This document shows positions 10,373 to 20,939 of a stretch of 64,000 bases of DNA, one piece after another. The translations under genes and the position numbers were made by a program. The stretch covers positions 45,795,434 to 45,859,433 of the forward strand of contig NC_081828.1 in NCBI RefSeq assembly GCF_030867095.1, in the 5' to 3' direction. The notes under the pieces were generated by a model. The model saw only the letters and a list, made by a program, of their open reading frames with translations. It did no database searches and was not told the origin of the DNA. Positions within the stretch are counted from its first letter, which is position 1; each line of letters opens with the position of its first letter. The stretch comes from Alligator mississippiensis. Its lineage: Eukaryota > Chordata > Crocodylia > Alligatoridae.

Positions 10373-10733
10373 GGGTGCCTGTAGACATGAGGGAACATTG
10401 CTCCAACACACTGTGATTACAGCATTTAAAAGCACAGTCAATTAAATGAGTCTGCTAGAAAGTGCTAATTAGCATGTTTCAGCAGCTTCTGCATCTCATA
10501 TATTCAGCATCCCTGTGCTTCAAAATGGCAGCTGGGAAACTGGCTGCGGAGGGGGGGAGGCTTTAACTGAAGCTCATTGAATGAGCCATTTTGAAGTGCA
10601 GCATTTTGAAGTGCCGCCATGTTAAAGTGCAGGGCACTGAATACATGAGACTGTGGGCATTTTAATTAGAGTGGCTTTTGGAGCCGCTCTAATTAAAGCA
10701 TCCCCACCCCCTGCAGCATATGTGACGATATCC
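10373..10733. mobile_element. Harbinger-like MITE with TTA duplication
   Basis: The left end GGGTGCCTGTAGACATG and right end CATATGTGACGATATCC are imperfect inverse complements. TTA flanks both sides (10370-10372 and 10734-10736), matching the 3-bp TNA duplication of PIF/Harbinger elements. The interior repeats TTGAAGTGC and TTAATTAGAG-type words and contains no transposase. The three-base duplication alone is weak, but the ends match the family at 19659. Confidence 0.6.
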
Positions 10734-10736
10734 TTA

Positions 10737-11317
10737 AGTGCTATTTAGTTGCCTAATAGTTGGGATAAGATCTGACCCCAATGTTTAAAAGCTAGGTGCT
10801 AGGCACTACAATCCAGTAGAACCCAGATGCTCAAAGGAATTAGGCAACTCATATTGATTTCCAGGCAAGTGAGGGACCTAAATGCTTTTGAGGAATGGGG
10901 CATAAGCACTTACTGGCATCTTTACTCTCCTAAAATACCCTCAAAATGTCCTTAAGTAATTTTGCAAAGAGGGTGGAATTAAGTACACATTCAAGAGCTT
11001 TCCAGACAAAAGTGATAATACCCAGTTTCATCAACCCAATTCCTTCTGAGTCTGTAGCTTCTACCATAGGAACAGGAGTACTTGCCTAACTCAACTCATG
11101 TCAGTGCCATGGGTCTGTATGTATTTAAGTCCTGAACACAGAATGGTTAAACTCAGTTCCCTGGCCTTTAGATGGTCTCTACTTATTAGATTTCCTAGTG
11201 GAAACAAACATTCAGTTCATCTAAGGATCAAATGCCTCAGGCTGTCATTTTATTAATGAAATAGTTGTGGACTCAGCTCTAGAGTCCTGGAACAGATGCT
11301 TTGAAGATTTTTTGGGT
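10737..11317. repeat. Decayed ancient interspersed repeat (possible)
   Basis: Words such as GCCTAATAGTTGGGATAAG, TAGGCACTA, and AGGGACCTAAATGCTTTTGAG resemble a degenerate repeat that also seems present at 58200-58440 (CCTAAATGCG, TAGTTGCCTAGG, AAAAGCTTAG). The resemblance is by word content only. Confidence 0.35.
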
Positions 11318-11375
11318 CTGGTCCTCAAAATGATGTAAATCAGTGCAGCTCCACTGACATGATGGCAGCAACATG
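11318..11375 (+). repeat. Ancient amniote repeat fragment
   Basis: CTGGTCCTCAAAATGATGTAAATCAGTGCAGCTCCACTGACA-type sequence matches the widespread reptile/bird repeat in which a GATTTACACC arm pairs with a GGTGTAAAT arm around an AATGGAGCT core. A related fragment lies at 37915-37992. Identification is from memory of the pattern. Confidence 0.45.
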
Positions 11376-11735
11376 GAAACACAAGAGTTGCAGATTTGTC
11401 CCTAAATTCCTACTGTTCAAGAAAACTCACAACATAGGGAAAGAACCAAATCCAATAAAAATCACCCTATACTTTTACAGCTCCTTTTTCCTAGTCTTCT
11501 CCTTTTAAATCCTCCTGCCAACCTTTGATAAAATGTCTGAGATACATAATCATCAAATACACGAGGGGATGAAAATTATGGCAATAAACCTACAATGTTG
11601 GTAAAGCCACGTGTAACACTCTAGACCTCCCTGAGGCTTGTACTATTAATTTTCCATCATTATACACCCAGGTTTCAAGTGAGCTCTTTATATCAAAGCC
11701 ATGAGGCAAACTGGTTGAAAGTTTTCCATTTAAAA

Positions 11736-13700
11736 CAGAGGTGTCAGACATACAGCCCACAAGCTGGATCCAACCCATACAACCTTGTTATCCAGCCCAT
11801 GAGTCACTGGACCAACTCATGCACTGGACCCCCATCCTACCCCTCGTGCTGTACACGTGCATATGGAATAGGTGGGCTGGACCCCCTCTGCCTCATGCAA
11901 TGCCAGGTCCATGCCATATGCCACAGGCAGCACATACCCCATGCCTAGTGAGCCCCAGAGCAGGCACATGCTGCAAGGCTGGACTGACTGTAAACCTTGC
12001 ACAAAGCACAGGGGACTGGCATGGGGTGTGTGCTGCTCACAACACACAGGCTGGACCCAGTACTACAGGAAGTACAGGGGGTCAGTCCAGGGGGCTGAGT
12101 ACAGCCTGTGCCCCAGGTCTCCTGTGCAGCACTGGGTCCAGCCCTTGGGCACTAGGGCTGTGCGAAATTTTACCAGGTGTTTCGATTTGAAGCTGTTTTG
12201 ACATGTTTCGAGCTTGAAACAGTGATATCTAAATGAAACAAAAGGCTTTGAAACAGCTTCAAAACAAACGAGGGCACCAGAAGCAGTTCAAAAGTTTTGA
12301 GTTTTGAAGCCAGGTTTACATGGTTTCAGTGCCGGTCTCAGGCAGCAGTGGCAGCCTTCTCTCATCTGGCATGCAGATCCGGGGGCCTGCACCCCTGGAA
12401 GGGCTACAGGGCTGTGCCAGACTCCTCCCAGGGGTGCAAGCCCCTGGATCTGAGCCCCAGATGAGAGGAGGCTGCTGCTGCCGCCTGGGACTGGCAGCAG
12501 CAGCAATCTTTCCTGGCACTGGGCGCAGGCTGTGCCCAGCGCCAGTCCCAGGTGGCAGCAGCAGCCTTCTCTCATCTGGCAAGCAGATCCAGGGGCTTGT
12601 ACCCCTGGGAGGAGTCTGGCACAGTCCGGCAGCCCTCCTGGGGTGCAAGCCCCTGGATCTGCACCCAGGATGAGAGGAGGCTGCCTCTGCCACCTGGGAC
12701 CAGCGCTGGGCATGGGCTCTGCCTAGCACCAGAAAAGATTGCTACGGATGAGTGTCCAGATGAGTGTCAGCCTCCTCTCATCCGGTGCACAGATCCGGGA
12801 GCTCATGCCCCTAGGAGGGCTGCCAAGCTGTGCAGGACTCCTCCCAGCGGTTCAAGCCCCAGGATCTGCATGCTGGATGAAAGGAGACTGCCACTGCCAG
12901 AAGCAGCAACCTTCTCCTCTCATCCAGTGCACAACCTTCTCCAGTCCCAGGCAGCAGCGGCAGCCTCCTCTCATCCGGCGCGCAGATCCGGGGGCCTGCA
13001 CCCCCAGGAGGAGTCCAGCACAGCCCCACAGCCGTCCCAGGGGTGTGAGCCCCTGGATCTGCACACCAGATGAGAGGAAGCTGCCACTGCTGGCAAGTGT
13101 CAGGAGTTGTATTTTGAACTGTTTGAGGTGCAGCTTCCCAGAAACCTCTGCACCTGTCTCCTTAAAACGTGGCCAGCTTTCATGCCCTCAGAAGGGGCTA
13201 CCATCCCTGCAATTTTCATCCAAATCAGGCAAGAAATGACAAAGTTTTAGGCATTTTCATGATTCCCCCATATAGCCTATGGGTGAAACGTCAAAACACG
13301 TCAAAACAGCAAAACAGTTTGAATGAAATGAAACAGGACAGTGCTTTCTAACGAAATGAAATGATGAAATGAAACACTGTCTCTTTGAAAAGGCAAACAG
13401 ACATCAAAATGAAACAACGGTGTTTCACACAGCCCTACCGGGTACTGTATGCAGCACGCTCTATCTGACATGAAGTGTGTGCTGCCCACAACACATGGAA
13501 CACAGCTGAAACCAGCACTGCATACAGCATAAGGAGTCTGGGGCATGGGCTGCCTGCCGGTGTCAGGTGCCAACATCTGCTTCCTGCAGTGCACAGCTGG
13601 CCTTCCCACCATGGCTGCTGCACAGACTGTCAGATTCAGCCTGCAGATAACCTAGTGACACTCATCCGTTCCACAGGGCTGGATGTTTTCAACACCCCAC
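11736..13700. mobile_element. hAT-like element interrupted by a second MITE
   Basis: The left end CAGAGGTGTCAGACATACAG and right end GATGTTTTCAACACCCC approximate the hAT terminus CAGGGGTGTCAAAC and its complement. The interior on each side of the insertion repeats GTGTGCTGCTCACAACACA (about 12029 and 13474), tying the two flanks into one element. The MITE 12153-13437 sits between them. The element is non-autonomous, with no transposase. Flanks do not give a clear 8-bp duplication, so the outer limits are approximate. Confidence 0.6.
12153..13437. mobile_element. hAT-like MITE, TGTGCGAAA family, four tandem hairpins
   Basis: Ends TAGGGCTGTGCGAAATTTTA and GTGTTTCACACAGCCCTA are inverse complements. 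Flanking octamers TTGGGCAC (12145-12152) and CCGGGTAC (13438-13445) differ only by three C/T transitions. The arms are rich in GTTTCAA/TTGAAAC words. The middle holds four hairpin units of about 105 bp at 12361-12465, 12571-12674, 12777-12880 and 12970-13074, spaced about 200 bp apart. Each starts CTCATCTGG or CTCATCCGG and closes with a complementary GATGAG. Open frames of up to 173 codons here come from the GC-rich hairpins and are not genes. Confidence 0.82.
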
Positions 13701-13704
13701 ATCA

Positions 13705-14206
13705 CAGGCGGATCTAGACTTTTGAAAAGGGGGGGTGCAGATGGTGAGATGCATCATCCCGTAGAAAACAACACACATTTTTCTCCAATTACAAATAAAC
13801 TAGAAGCTTTACTAACATGCTAAGGACCAAGGGCTGTAATATTCTGTTTAAGATTGAAGCAAAAAAGATAATTTCACTGGAATGAGTTAAAAACAATCTT
13901 CAGGGCCATGAAATGGGAGCTTCATTACCAGAAGCAACTAAAAGACAGCAGAATTGCAGAACAAAGATTAGCTTGACTGGTGGAACATCAAGACCATTTA
14001 AAAGAAGAGAAGTTCATTAACACCTGTGGCATGAAGAGTTTAGAAGGGATCAGGTAGATGATAATGAGCTATAACGTCAATTGATTCCCTCTGCACTGCC
14101 TGATTAGAAATGCTGCTGCTATTGCTAGACAGTTGGTTTTAAACTTTGGGCAGAGAAGGAATGAAGAAAGGGGGCAGGCAAGTACACTCCCCTGGATCCT
14201 CCCCTG
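13705..14206. mobile_element. MITE with CAGGCGGATCTAG termini, copy 1
   Basis: The left end CAGGCGGATCTAGAC and right end TGGATCCTCCCCTG resemble the hAT-type terminus CAGGGGCGGATCTAG. It shares long similarity with 47385-48065, including TTTTTCTCCAATTA, AACTAGAAGCTTTA, GGAACATCAAGACCATTTAA and CAGTTGGTTTTAAA. It lacks an internal segment of about 250 bp that the other copy has. No convincing 8-bp target duplication is visible. Confidence 0.7.
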
Positions 14207-14214
14207 TCCCTGAT

Positions 14215-15245
14215 CCAAAATATTTTAATAGACATCAATTTTTCTCTAAACGGATATTTTTAGAAGAAAAAAAATTTCTACTAAAATTGTTTGTCTTTTG
14301 CTAAAATATCAGAAACTTAAAAACAATAATTTTGTTCTTAAACTGAAAAAAATTGCTTTTAAGCCCCCAAAATTGATTTTCAGTTTTTTAATTAAAAGTA
14401 TTTATGAAAGAAATATATAGAATTTTGTTTTGTTTGTTATTAGCGTTTATCATGGAGTGACAATTCATTTCAATTATCTAAAATCCTTGGAAAAACTCCT
14501 TCAAAAAAGGTTACTGAGGGAATTAGTACCCATCATAGGAGAGGGAGAGAACAGGTATAGATTAGAAAATGGCTAAGAAGAACAAAGATAAATTATAAGA
14601 CTTTAACATAACATCAAGTTAACAGCTGAACGTCCACAAGTTTGGTACTAGAACTCCTGTTTAATGTATTTCTTCATAATCTGGAAAGGAGAATGAAAAA
14701 TGAGGTGGTAAATTTTGCAGATGACATGAAACTATTTAAGTTAGGAAAGACTAAAAATAGACTGAAAACATTTCAGTGGGGCAAAGTAAATGAGAAATAC
14801 AATGAGTAGTGGAAGGAGTAAACTACATTTATAATAGACACCAATGGAATCCTACACTAACTGTAACCAGTCAAAGGCTGGGAATCTGTGTTGACTGTTA
14901 TCAATTGTGGAAATGCTGTAAAGGGAGCAGTATGGTACACAGGGCTTTAAGCTTTCTAACTTTTTGAGTGCAGCTTTCTAGTTCAGGGGCTGTCTATTTT
15001 ATGTTCACCTCACAGTTGGTACCTTCTTTGGCAACCTCAGCATGGAAGCCAAGGACTGCATGAGCCATGGGAGATGATTTCCCCTCTCCCCTAGCAATGA
15101 GACCCCCAACATCAGGATGAGGTAGTGAATAAGGAAATTGCCTACTGCCACTCATTGTCCTCACCCTCCATGCAGTGTGTTGTTCTGTGGCTTCCTTTCC
15201 TACCCCCAGTGCTACTAACCTGATGACAAAATTAGAATTAAAAGG
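14215..15245. other. Non-coding stretch with AT-rich decayed repeat
   Basis: 14220-14420 is a run of AAAATT/TTTTC-rich sequence like that at 1180-1500 and 24300-24580, probably a decayed repeat. No ORF, RNA gene or terminal repeat is recognised in the rest. Confidence 0.5.
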
Positions 15246-15249
15246 TGGA

Positions 15250-15485
15250 AAGAAACTACTTTGGCCTGCTTTATTATTATGGTCTCACTTAGAATACCCA
15301 CTGTGCTAGGTGCCATATACATACCAAGTGAGACATGATGTGTGGCCCAAAGAACTTATATTTGAGACAAAACAGAGAATCAGCAGAAAAATGATTTGCT
15401 TAAGGCCCCAAACAAGCTCAGCAACAGAAAGAGGTCTTAAACCTCAGTCTTAGGCTTCTGTCCTACCAGTACACCACATAGCCTC
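15250..15485 (-). repeat. tRNA-derived CORE-SINE (MIR-like)
   Basis: Read on the minus strand, it starts with a tRNA-like head (GGCTATGTGGTGTACTGG). The MIR-type core follows (TTGCTGAGC, then GGGGCCTTAAGCAAATCA, equivalent to the CTTGGGCAAGTCA core). The far end reaches CTAGGTGCCATATAC on the plus strand. The copy is diverged, with no target duplication visible. Confidence 0.65.
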
Positions 15486-15489
15486 TCTT

Positions 15490-16415
15490 AAGTTTTGTGT
15501 CATTTAGGCACGGTTTAGGACAGATAACTGGCCTTCAAACAGCCCTGTGGTCTGTTCACACTGTTGGGGATTTCTGCTTTACACGCATCAGATGATTTTT
15601 TTCAGCGTTTGATGGGAGGATATTTGGCACATTAGCTTATTTTGACTACACAGTTTGCTTTCAGGTTACGCCCTTTGAACAACTATTACGAGGCGTAAAC
15701 ACAGAACCCTATTCCAAGATTTTTTTAATCCAAAAAGATTGTATGATTCTGGCCATTTCATCACAAAGCATTTGATCAGGGACCATACTTAATGCAAAAT
15801 TTAAAGATGCTGAAAGACCTTAAGAGATATCAAGAACAGCTAGACAGACAGTGAGTAGGAAGTACGGTGTTACAAGGCTTCTGTGGAAAATTCAAAACAC
15901 CTTACACTTAACACAATGCCAAAACTGATTATGGATGTTTATTGCTAATCTCTGGGGTGTGACCACTGCCTTTTCGGCTTGACTCTAGGACCAGGGCTTG
16001 AGGGGAGGTGTAAGCCTCATTAGTTCTGCACTCTTTCTATCAGGCTTCACTCAAAGCTGCCGACACCCAGATGTGTTACAAGTGAATGTTAATTCTCCCT
16101 CCGCATCTGGATCCCATGTTTAGCAAGTGGCAAGATTTATATTCTGCTGAAGCATTCCACAGTTTTTAGCACAGAAATGATTGAACTCCAGATGTTAACA
16201 AGATGCAGGATCCTTTTGCATTATTAAAAACGTGATTTCTTATTTTGCTCATGACAAAACCCATCAAATTAACTTATTAGGAGCAGAACTGCCATCAGCT
16301 TCAGTAGAAGCAGAGTCTGCTGTGCCCATTTGAAAGCATATCAGATCCCTCATAAAGAACGACTACTTCTCTCAGTGCAAAGGCATATTGGTTCATACGC
16401 CTAAACTGAGCAGTA
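15490..16415. other. Non-coding stretch, no gene recognised
   Basis: No repeat termini, exon or RNA gene could be assigned here. The stretch 15560-15720 lacks low-complexity sequence and recognisable repeats, so it is likely ordinary unique DNA. Confidence 0.5.
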
Positions 16416-16416
16416 C

Positions 16417-16612
16417 AGGCTAACGGAAAGGGCAGTGGACTGGGATTAAGAAGACCTGGGTCTTTTTCCTGGCTCTGTGGTTGGGTGACTTTCAACAAGT
16501 TATTTTTAGTTCTGCCTCTGTTTCCTCACCTATAAAACAGAGATAATGGCACTGCCCTCCCACTTTCTGAAGTCCTTTGAGACCTGCAGGTGTAAAGCAA
16601 TTTAGAAGTGGC
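16417..16612 (+). repeat. MIR-like CORE-SINE
   Basis: The order of landmarks matches MIR: AGGGCAGTGGACTGGGATTA, a GACCTGGGTC segment, CCTGGCTCTGTGG, GTGACTTTCAACAAGTTA, GCCTCTGTTTCCTCACCTAT, AAAACAGAGATAATGGCA, then TTTGAGA and GTGTAAAGCAATT near the tail. These correspond to the tRNA head, core and LINE-like tail of MIR. It is a well-preserved old insertion, with no target duplication resolved. Confidence 0.88.
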
Positions 16613-17079
16613 AGGAGATATAAGGGCATTAGGAACTGTCTGCACCAATCATTCTGTTTTCTGCAGGTTCTTTATCACCCTCATCACTACATGCGCTAGA
16701 GCTGGAATAAAATTTTTGAATGAACATTTTCCTGTCAAAGAGTGCCATGAAATCAGAATGTTTTGCAGAGATGCCTTGATTTTAGCCAAGTTGCGATGGA
16801 ACCCAGACAGGCTTCCAAACCTGCCTCATTTCCTACCCGCTCATTCACCATACTCCTTGGGAGTCTGGCTGGTGGGTTGACAGGGAGCTGAGAGCCTAGA
16901 AGCACTGGTTCCCAAGTTCCCATGCTTATGGCTTCTTGGCACTGATTACTCCCAGACCGCCCAGAATCCAAAGCTCTAGAGCAGCCTGCCAGGCTAAATG
17001 CCCCAGAACTGGCAATCTACCAAGCAGACTGCCCGGAGCCGCAGCTCCGTTCCCTTTTATGAAGGATTTTGCAATTTTT

Positions 17080-17470
17080 AATTTTCATTTCAAGTGGGAA
17101 TAGAACCAGATTTGTAAAGATCAAAATCATTTGCAAGTCCTAATTACATTTTGGCATTCATTTCTCACAGGAGAGCCTTCCAGCAGTGCATTAAATGAAA
17201 TAACTAACATCTTTCTACCTGCTGACTTAGAAAGCTGTCTGTTTAGAGCTGACACTCATTCAAATTCATTTCAATAATCATGTTGTGGCCTCTTTACATA
17301 GCAAGGCGGAGTGGGTGCGTGATAGCTTCTCAACCCCCTCCCATGATGTAATATCATCACATGCTAATATGTTTTCATAAGAACAATGCAACATTGAGCA
17401 CATTGTGTTGCCGTGTAATGATGTCAAAACAACCACAATAAATTCAGGATTTCATTAAACTGCAAGCTGA
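17080..17470. promoter_or_regulatory. Candidate conserved enhancer-like element
   Basis: This stretch contains no recognisable repeat. It is dense in AT-rich homeodomain-like cores (TAATTA-type), an octamer-like ATGCTAAT (about 17361), and three SOX-like sites within 30 bp (AACAATG, ACATTGAG, ACATTGT, about 17382-17407). Such composition is typical of deeply conserved developmental non-coding elements. The function is inference and no alignment was available. Confidence 0.3.
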
Positions 17471-17639
17471 GCTCACAGCATGGAACAAGGGCTGCATGCA
17501 CCAGGTCTAGGATGTGTGAGATATCTGTAGGTGTGTACATCTTTCTGATTTCATATAGTTCCCAACAAGACTAAGGAAAGCCACAGTTGTCCAAAGGAAG
17601 GTAAACCTTTATGTTTATAACTAGAATCTCCCCTTACAT

Positions 17640-17811
17640 CAGGGGTAGGCAATTATTTTGGGCAGAGGGCTGCTTACTGAGTTTTGGCAAGCCATCAAGG
17701 GTTGCATGACAGGCAGCCCAGGGCAGATAAATATTAATTTTCTAAATTTTTTAGGGGCCCCATGGGCCATGGGCTGCATCTGGCCCCTGGGCTGCATTTT
17801 ACCCACCCCTG
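17640..17811. mobile_element. Short hAT MITE with perfect 8-bp TSD
   Basis: Ends CAGGGGTAGGCAATTATTTT and GCATTTTACCCACCCCTG are inverse complements of the common hAT terminus CAGGGGTGGGCAA. CCTTACAT flanks both sides exactly (17632-17639 and 17812-17819). At 172 bp, the element has no coding capacity. Its left end is homologous to the longer element at 38899-39814. Confidence 0.93.
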
Positions 17812-18137
17812 CCTTACATGCATACCTGGCCATGCCCATGGCCCTGAAGCAAAATCAGAACATGAGTTGGCTTCCTGTTGCTTGTACCATTCCCCATATT
17901 CTTTTGATGCAACTCATTCATCCAAGCCAGGCTCCTTCTAGCTAAGAAGAGCAAGAGTTTGAAGAGGGATACAGCAACAGAACCGCTATCAGAATCAGGC
18001 AGCACAAGGATGCAATGAAACAGTGTACACTGGGCTGTGTATACCTTCTAAACTCACAAGTTACATCTATGCTGCATTTTAGAGGTATAATGATAGCATG
18101 GGAGGCATGATTGGGCATGATTCAGCTCAACTGAAAT

Positions 18138-18970
18138 ACCATATTTACTTGATTCTAACATGAGGTTTATGCCCCCATTTATCATGGGGGGAGAGCCCCT
18201 CATCTTAGAATTAAGTATGAGGGCGGTGGGGAGGCAGGCGGCTGCTGTAGCTCAGGCTCCAGCCCTTACCCAGTGTGAGGGCCACAGTGGTATCTGCTGC
18301 CTGTTCCTTCCCCACGTATGCATGCTACCATCTGCCCCCTGCAGCTTCTTCTCTTCTCTCCCCACTCCGTGCAGCCTCTGCTACCCCATTTGCCCCTCTT
18401 CTTTCTCCCTTACCCTTGCTCTGCGCTGGCAGGCTCCATCCATGCTGTAGCCCGGGCCATGGAGCACAATCCCAGCTTGGCCCTGCAGTAGCAATGCACA
18501 GCCCACACAACTACTACAGGGGCTGAGCTGAGGCCATGCTCTGTGCTTCAGGCTAGAATGGTGATGGGGCCTGCTGGCATGAAGCAAGGTTAAGGAAGGG
18601 GTAGGGGGTAGCAGAAGCTGGGGTAGGGAGCAGGGACTGGGGGAGACAGGCAGGAGAGGGGAGAAGTGAAGGGGAAGGGAGGGACAAAGCTGTGGGAGGA
18701 CAGGAAGGGAGCAGAGGTCGCAGTGGGGCAGGCACAAGGCAGGGGATTTGGGGGGGGGCAAACTGCTTGACCTCCCCGTACCACCTGCCAATCCAGTGGT
18801 GGTGGGGGCCTGCCCCCTGCAGTGGGGGGGATGAATTAAAGGCAACCCTTCAATAATTAGAATCTATGCATGGAAAATTATAACAAATGTATAATTTTTC
18901 CATGTATAGAATCTAATTATTAGGAGGTCATTTTTGATTCAGGGTCATCTTAGATTCAAGTAAATACAGT
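18138..18970. mobile_element. TIR element with internal hairpin
   Basis: The left terminus CCATATTTACTTGATTCTAA (18139-18158) is the inverse complement, with few differences, of the right terminus TTAGATTCAAGTAAATACAG (18950-18969). A GC-rich centre (18230-18830) separates them. Inside the right part, 18852-18882 and 18890-18921 form a near-perfect hairpin with about 30-bp arms and a 7-base loop. No target duplication is evident and no transposase is present. The ORFs on both strands in the GC-rich centre are incidental. Confidence 0.7.
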
Positions 18971-19655
18971 TGTCAAGAAAACATCACAGTCATGGCGTCA
19001 TGGCCTTCAGACATGGTTTCGTGGCTCTAGCCATCCATATATAACCCTGTAAGGAAATACTCAGTCTTCAGGGGGCTGAAACCCAGCTGCAGGCAGTCAG
19101 GAGTTAATAGTCTACCTGGCTGGAAGGCTGGAAGCCAGCTGCAACTGATGACCAGTAAATGAAGGTGGAGTCACAGAGAGGGTTAAGAGCTCTAGGAGCA
19201 GAGAACAAGGGGAGGGAAGAGAGAAGGCTGTGGTGCAGAGAGATAAGCCCCTCTCAAGGCCAGTTTTGGTTTTGTTTGTGCTTTGTTTATTGTGGACGAG
19301 GTTGCCCCACATAAAATAAACTGGCTTAAGAAAGCTGGTGAGTGACCTACTTGCAGTACCCAGAATCCTGACAGCACATGTGTAGCCCATGCTGAAACCA
19401 GTCATACCATTTCCTCAGTACTGCTCACCTCACCTCTGACTACAGTACAGGCAGTCTCCAAGCAGTCACTAACTCTAGCCACCCAAAAAACAAAACTTTA
19501 ATGCTGTCATGTGGAGGACCCCATTTCACTCCTAAATACTAAAGTTCAACAAAGATCTCTGGGTGTCAGTAGACATTACCCTTCTCACATGTTAAACATG
19601 CTTAAGACAGGAGCGCCCTCACATTAAGGCAGGAAAAGACAAGCTAAATGCACAC
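18971..19655. other. Non-coding stretch, possible LTR remnant
   Basis: 19048-19380 contains purine-rich blocks followed by AAAATAAACTGGC (about 19313), resembling the U3-R part of an LTR with a poly(A) signal. No TG...CA termini with matching duplications were found, so I leave it unnamed. Confidence 0.35.
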
Positions 19656-19658
19656 TGA

Positions 19659-19936
19659 GGGTGCATCTACATGTAACGCTACAGCGACATAGTGATGCAC
19701 TACAATGATGTAGCATCAGCGGACACAAACCCTGACACTGACACTATGTCCCCATAGCAATGAGCTACCTCACTATAGCATGTCGCTACTGTGCTGTAGC
19801 TGCTAAAAATTACTGTGCGCCACCAGGATGGTGCACTAATGGCTGTTACTGCACCATCATTTAGTACCTCCTAAAAAAAGCACAAAATGATGGTGTAGTA
19901 ACAGCTACACCATGGGGGGCACATGTAGACATGCCC
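19659..19936. mobile_element. Harbinger-like MITE with TGA duplication
   Basis: Ends GGGTGCATCTACATGT and ACATGTAGACATGCCC are inverse complements with two mismatches. TGA flanks both sides (19656-19658 and 19937-19939), fitting a TNA target. The interior repeats GCACTA, GTAGC and ATGGTG words in both orientations, so the 278-bp unit can fold back. There is no coding capacity. Confidence 0.75.
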
Positions 19937-20794
19937 TGAGTGTCACAAATTTACACCTTTTTGGACAAGGAGTATTTCTGGCTGGTGTTATGCAGCTCCT
20001 GTTGCGGTAATGTCAGATTTCTCCATGGAGCATTTTGTGGATTCCAGCATCCCGAGATGCATAGCTCCCAGCCCACAGCCCCTCACATTTAGACTGACCC
20101 TCACATTCCCAGCCCACTGCCCCTCACAACACCATGCCAGGCCCAGCAGTTTTTGGCTCCTGTTAGCCCCTGAAGCCACTGGTTGATTAAAGCAGCTTCT
20201 TCAAAACAAAGTGCCATTTATTCACACAAAGGTACACAGGAAGCAGAGCAAAGGGCTAAAGTAACAAAAAAAAAAAAAATACGGTCTGCCTGACTCTTAC
20301 CTAAATTTACTCTTGCCTTACAAACTTTGGATTAGTTCTGTTCAGCCTACATCCTCTTGTTCTTGGCCTAGGAGTGACAGGCACCTGTTGCTGCTTTCAT
20401 TGTCAGACACTCATCTCCAGTTGCTGCTGCTTCCAATACTCTTCCTCTCCAGGGCCAGGCATTTGATGGATTAGTGCTTCTTTGATCCTAGAGTCAGGCC
20501 TGACTAAAAACAACATACTAGCATGGTTGCAGCTAGGAAAGTGGGCATGTCCACACTTAATAGTTCCCCCACTCTTCCCTAAATGACACATGGAATTCTC
20601 TCTGGCTGATCCTTTGACATCTCCTCGTTTCTTGATTGTTTCTTTCTAACAGCCTTTTAAAAACTTAATTGTATGTAGCCAGGCAGCACAAGGTCACACA
20701 GATAAAATAAGATGGTTGTGATATTCATTCAGCTGTTACAGGTACCTCCTTCACTCTCCAGGGAAGGCTATACAGCAGAAGAAAGGGAGAAGAA

Positions 20795-20915
20795 GAAAAC
20801 AAAGGCAAAGTGGCTAGCCAAATGTCACACAGCAGTTCTGTAGCAGAGAGGAACAGAACCCAGACACCAGACTGCCAGCCCAGTTCCTAATCCTCTGGAC
20901 CATACCATACCACCT
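20795..20915 (-). repeat. tRNA-derived SINE (MIR-like)
   Basis: On the minus strand the order is a tRNA-like head (GGTGGTATGGTATGGTCCAG), then CTGGGTTCTGTTCC, then CTGCTGTGTGACATTTGGC, the MIR-type core. Only the 5' two thirds are recognisable. Confidence 0.65.
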
Positions 20916-20939
20916 TACAAGCCTCTCCCTGCAAAGCAT

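Noticed and set aside
12552-13073. 173-codon plus-strand ORF with internal repeats
   Set aside because: It is the translation of the tandem hairpins of a MITE, open in several frames at once.
12361-13074. Regularly spaced similar units suggesting a CRISPR-like array
   Set aside because: Units are about 105-bp hairpins with about 95-bp similar spacers inside a eukaryotic MITE. This is not a CRISPR layout.
11728-13708. 8-bp target duplication around the host hAT-like element
   Set aside because: Flanks ATTTAAAA and ATCACAGG do not match, so the outer limits stay approximate.
19048-19380. LTR-like stretch with AATAAA
   Set aside because: No TG...CA termini with matching duplications could be placed; the flanks AACCC and TACCC are out of register.
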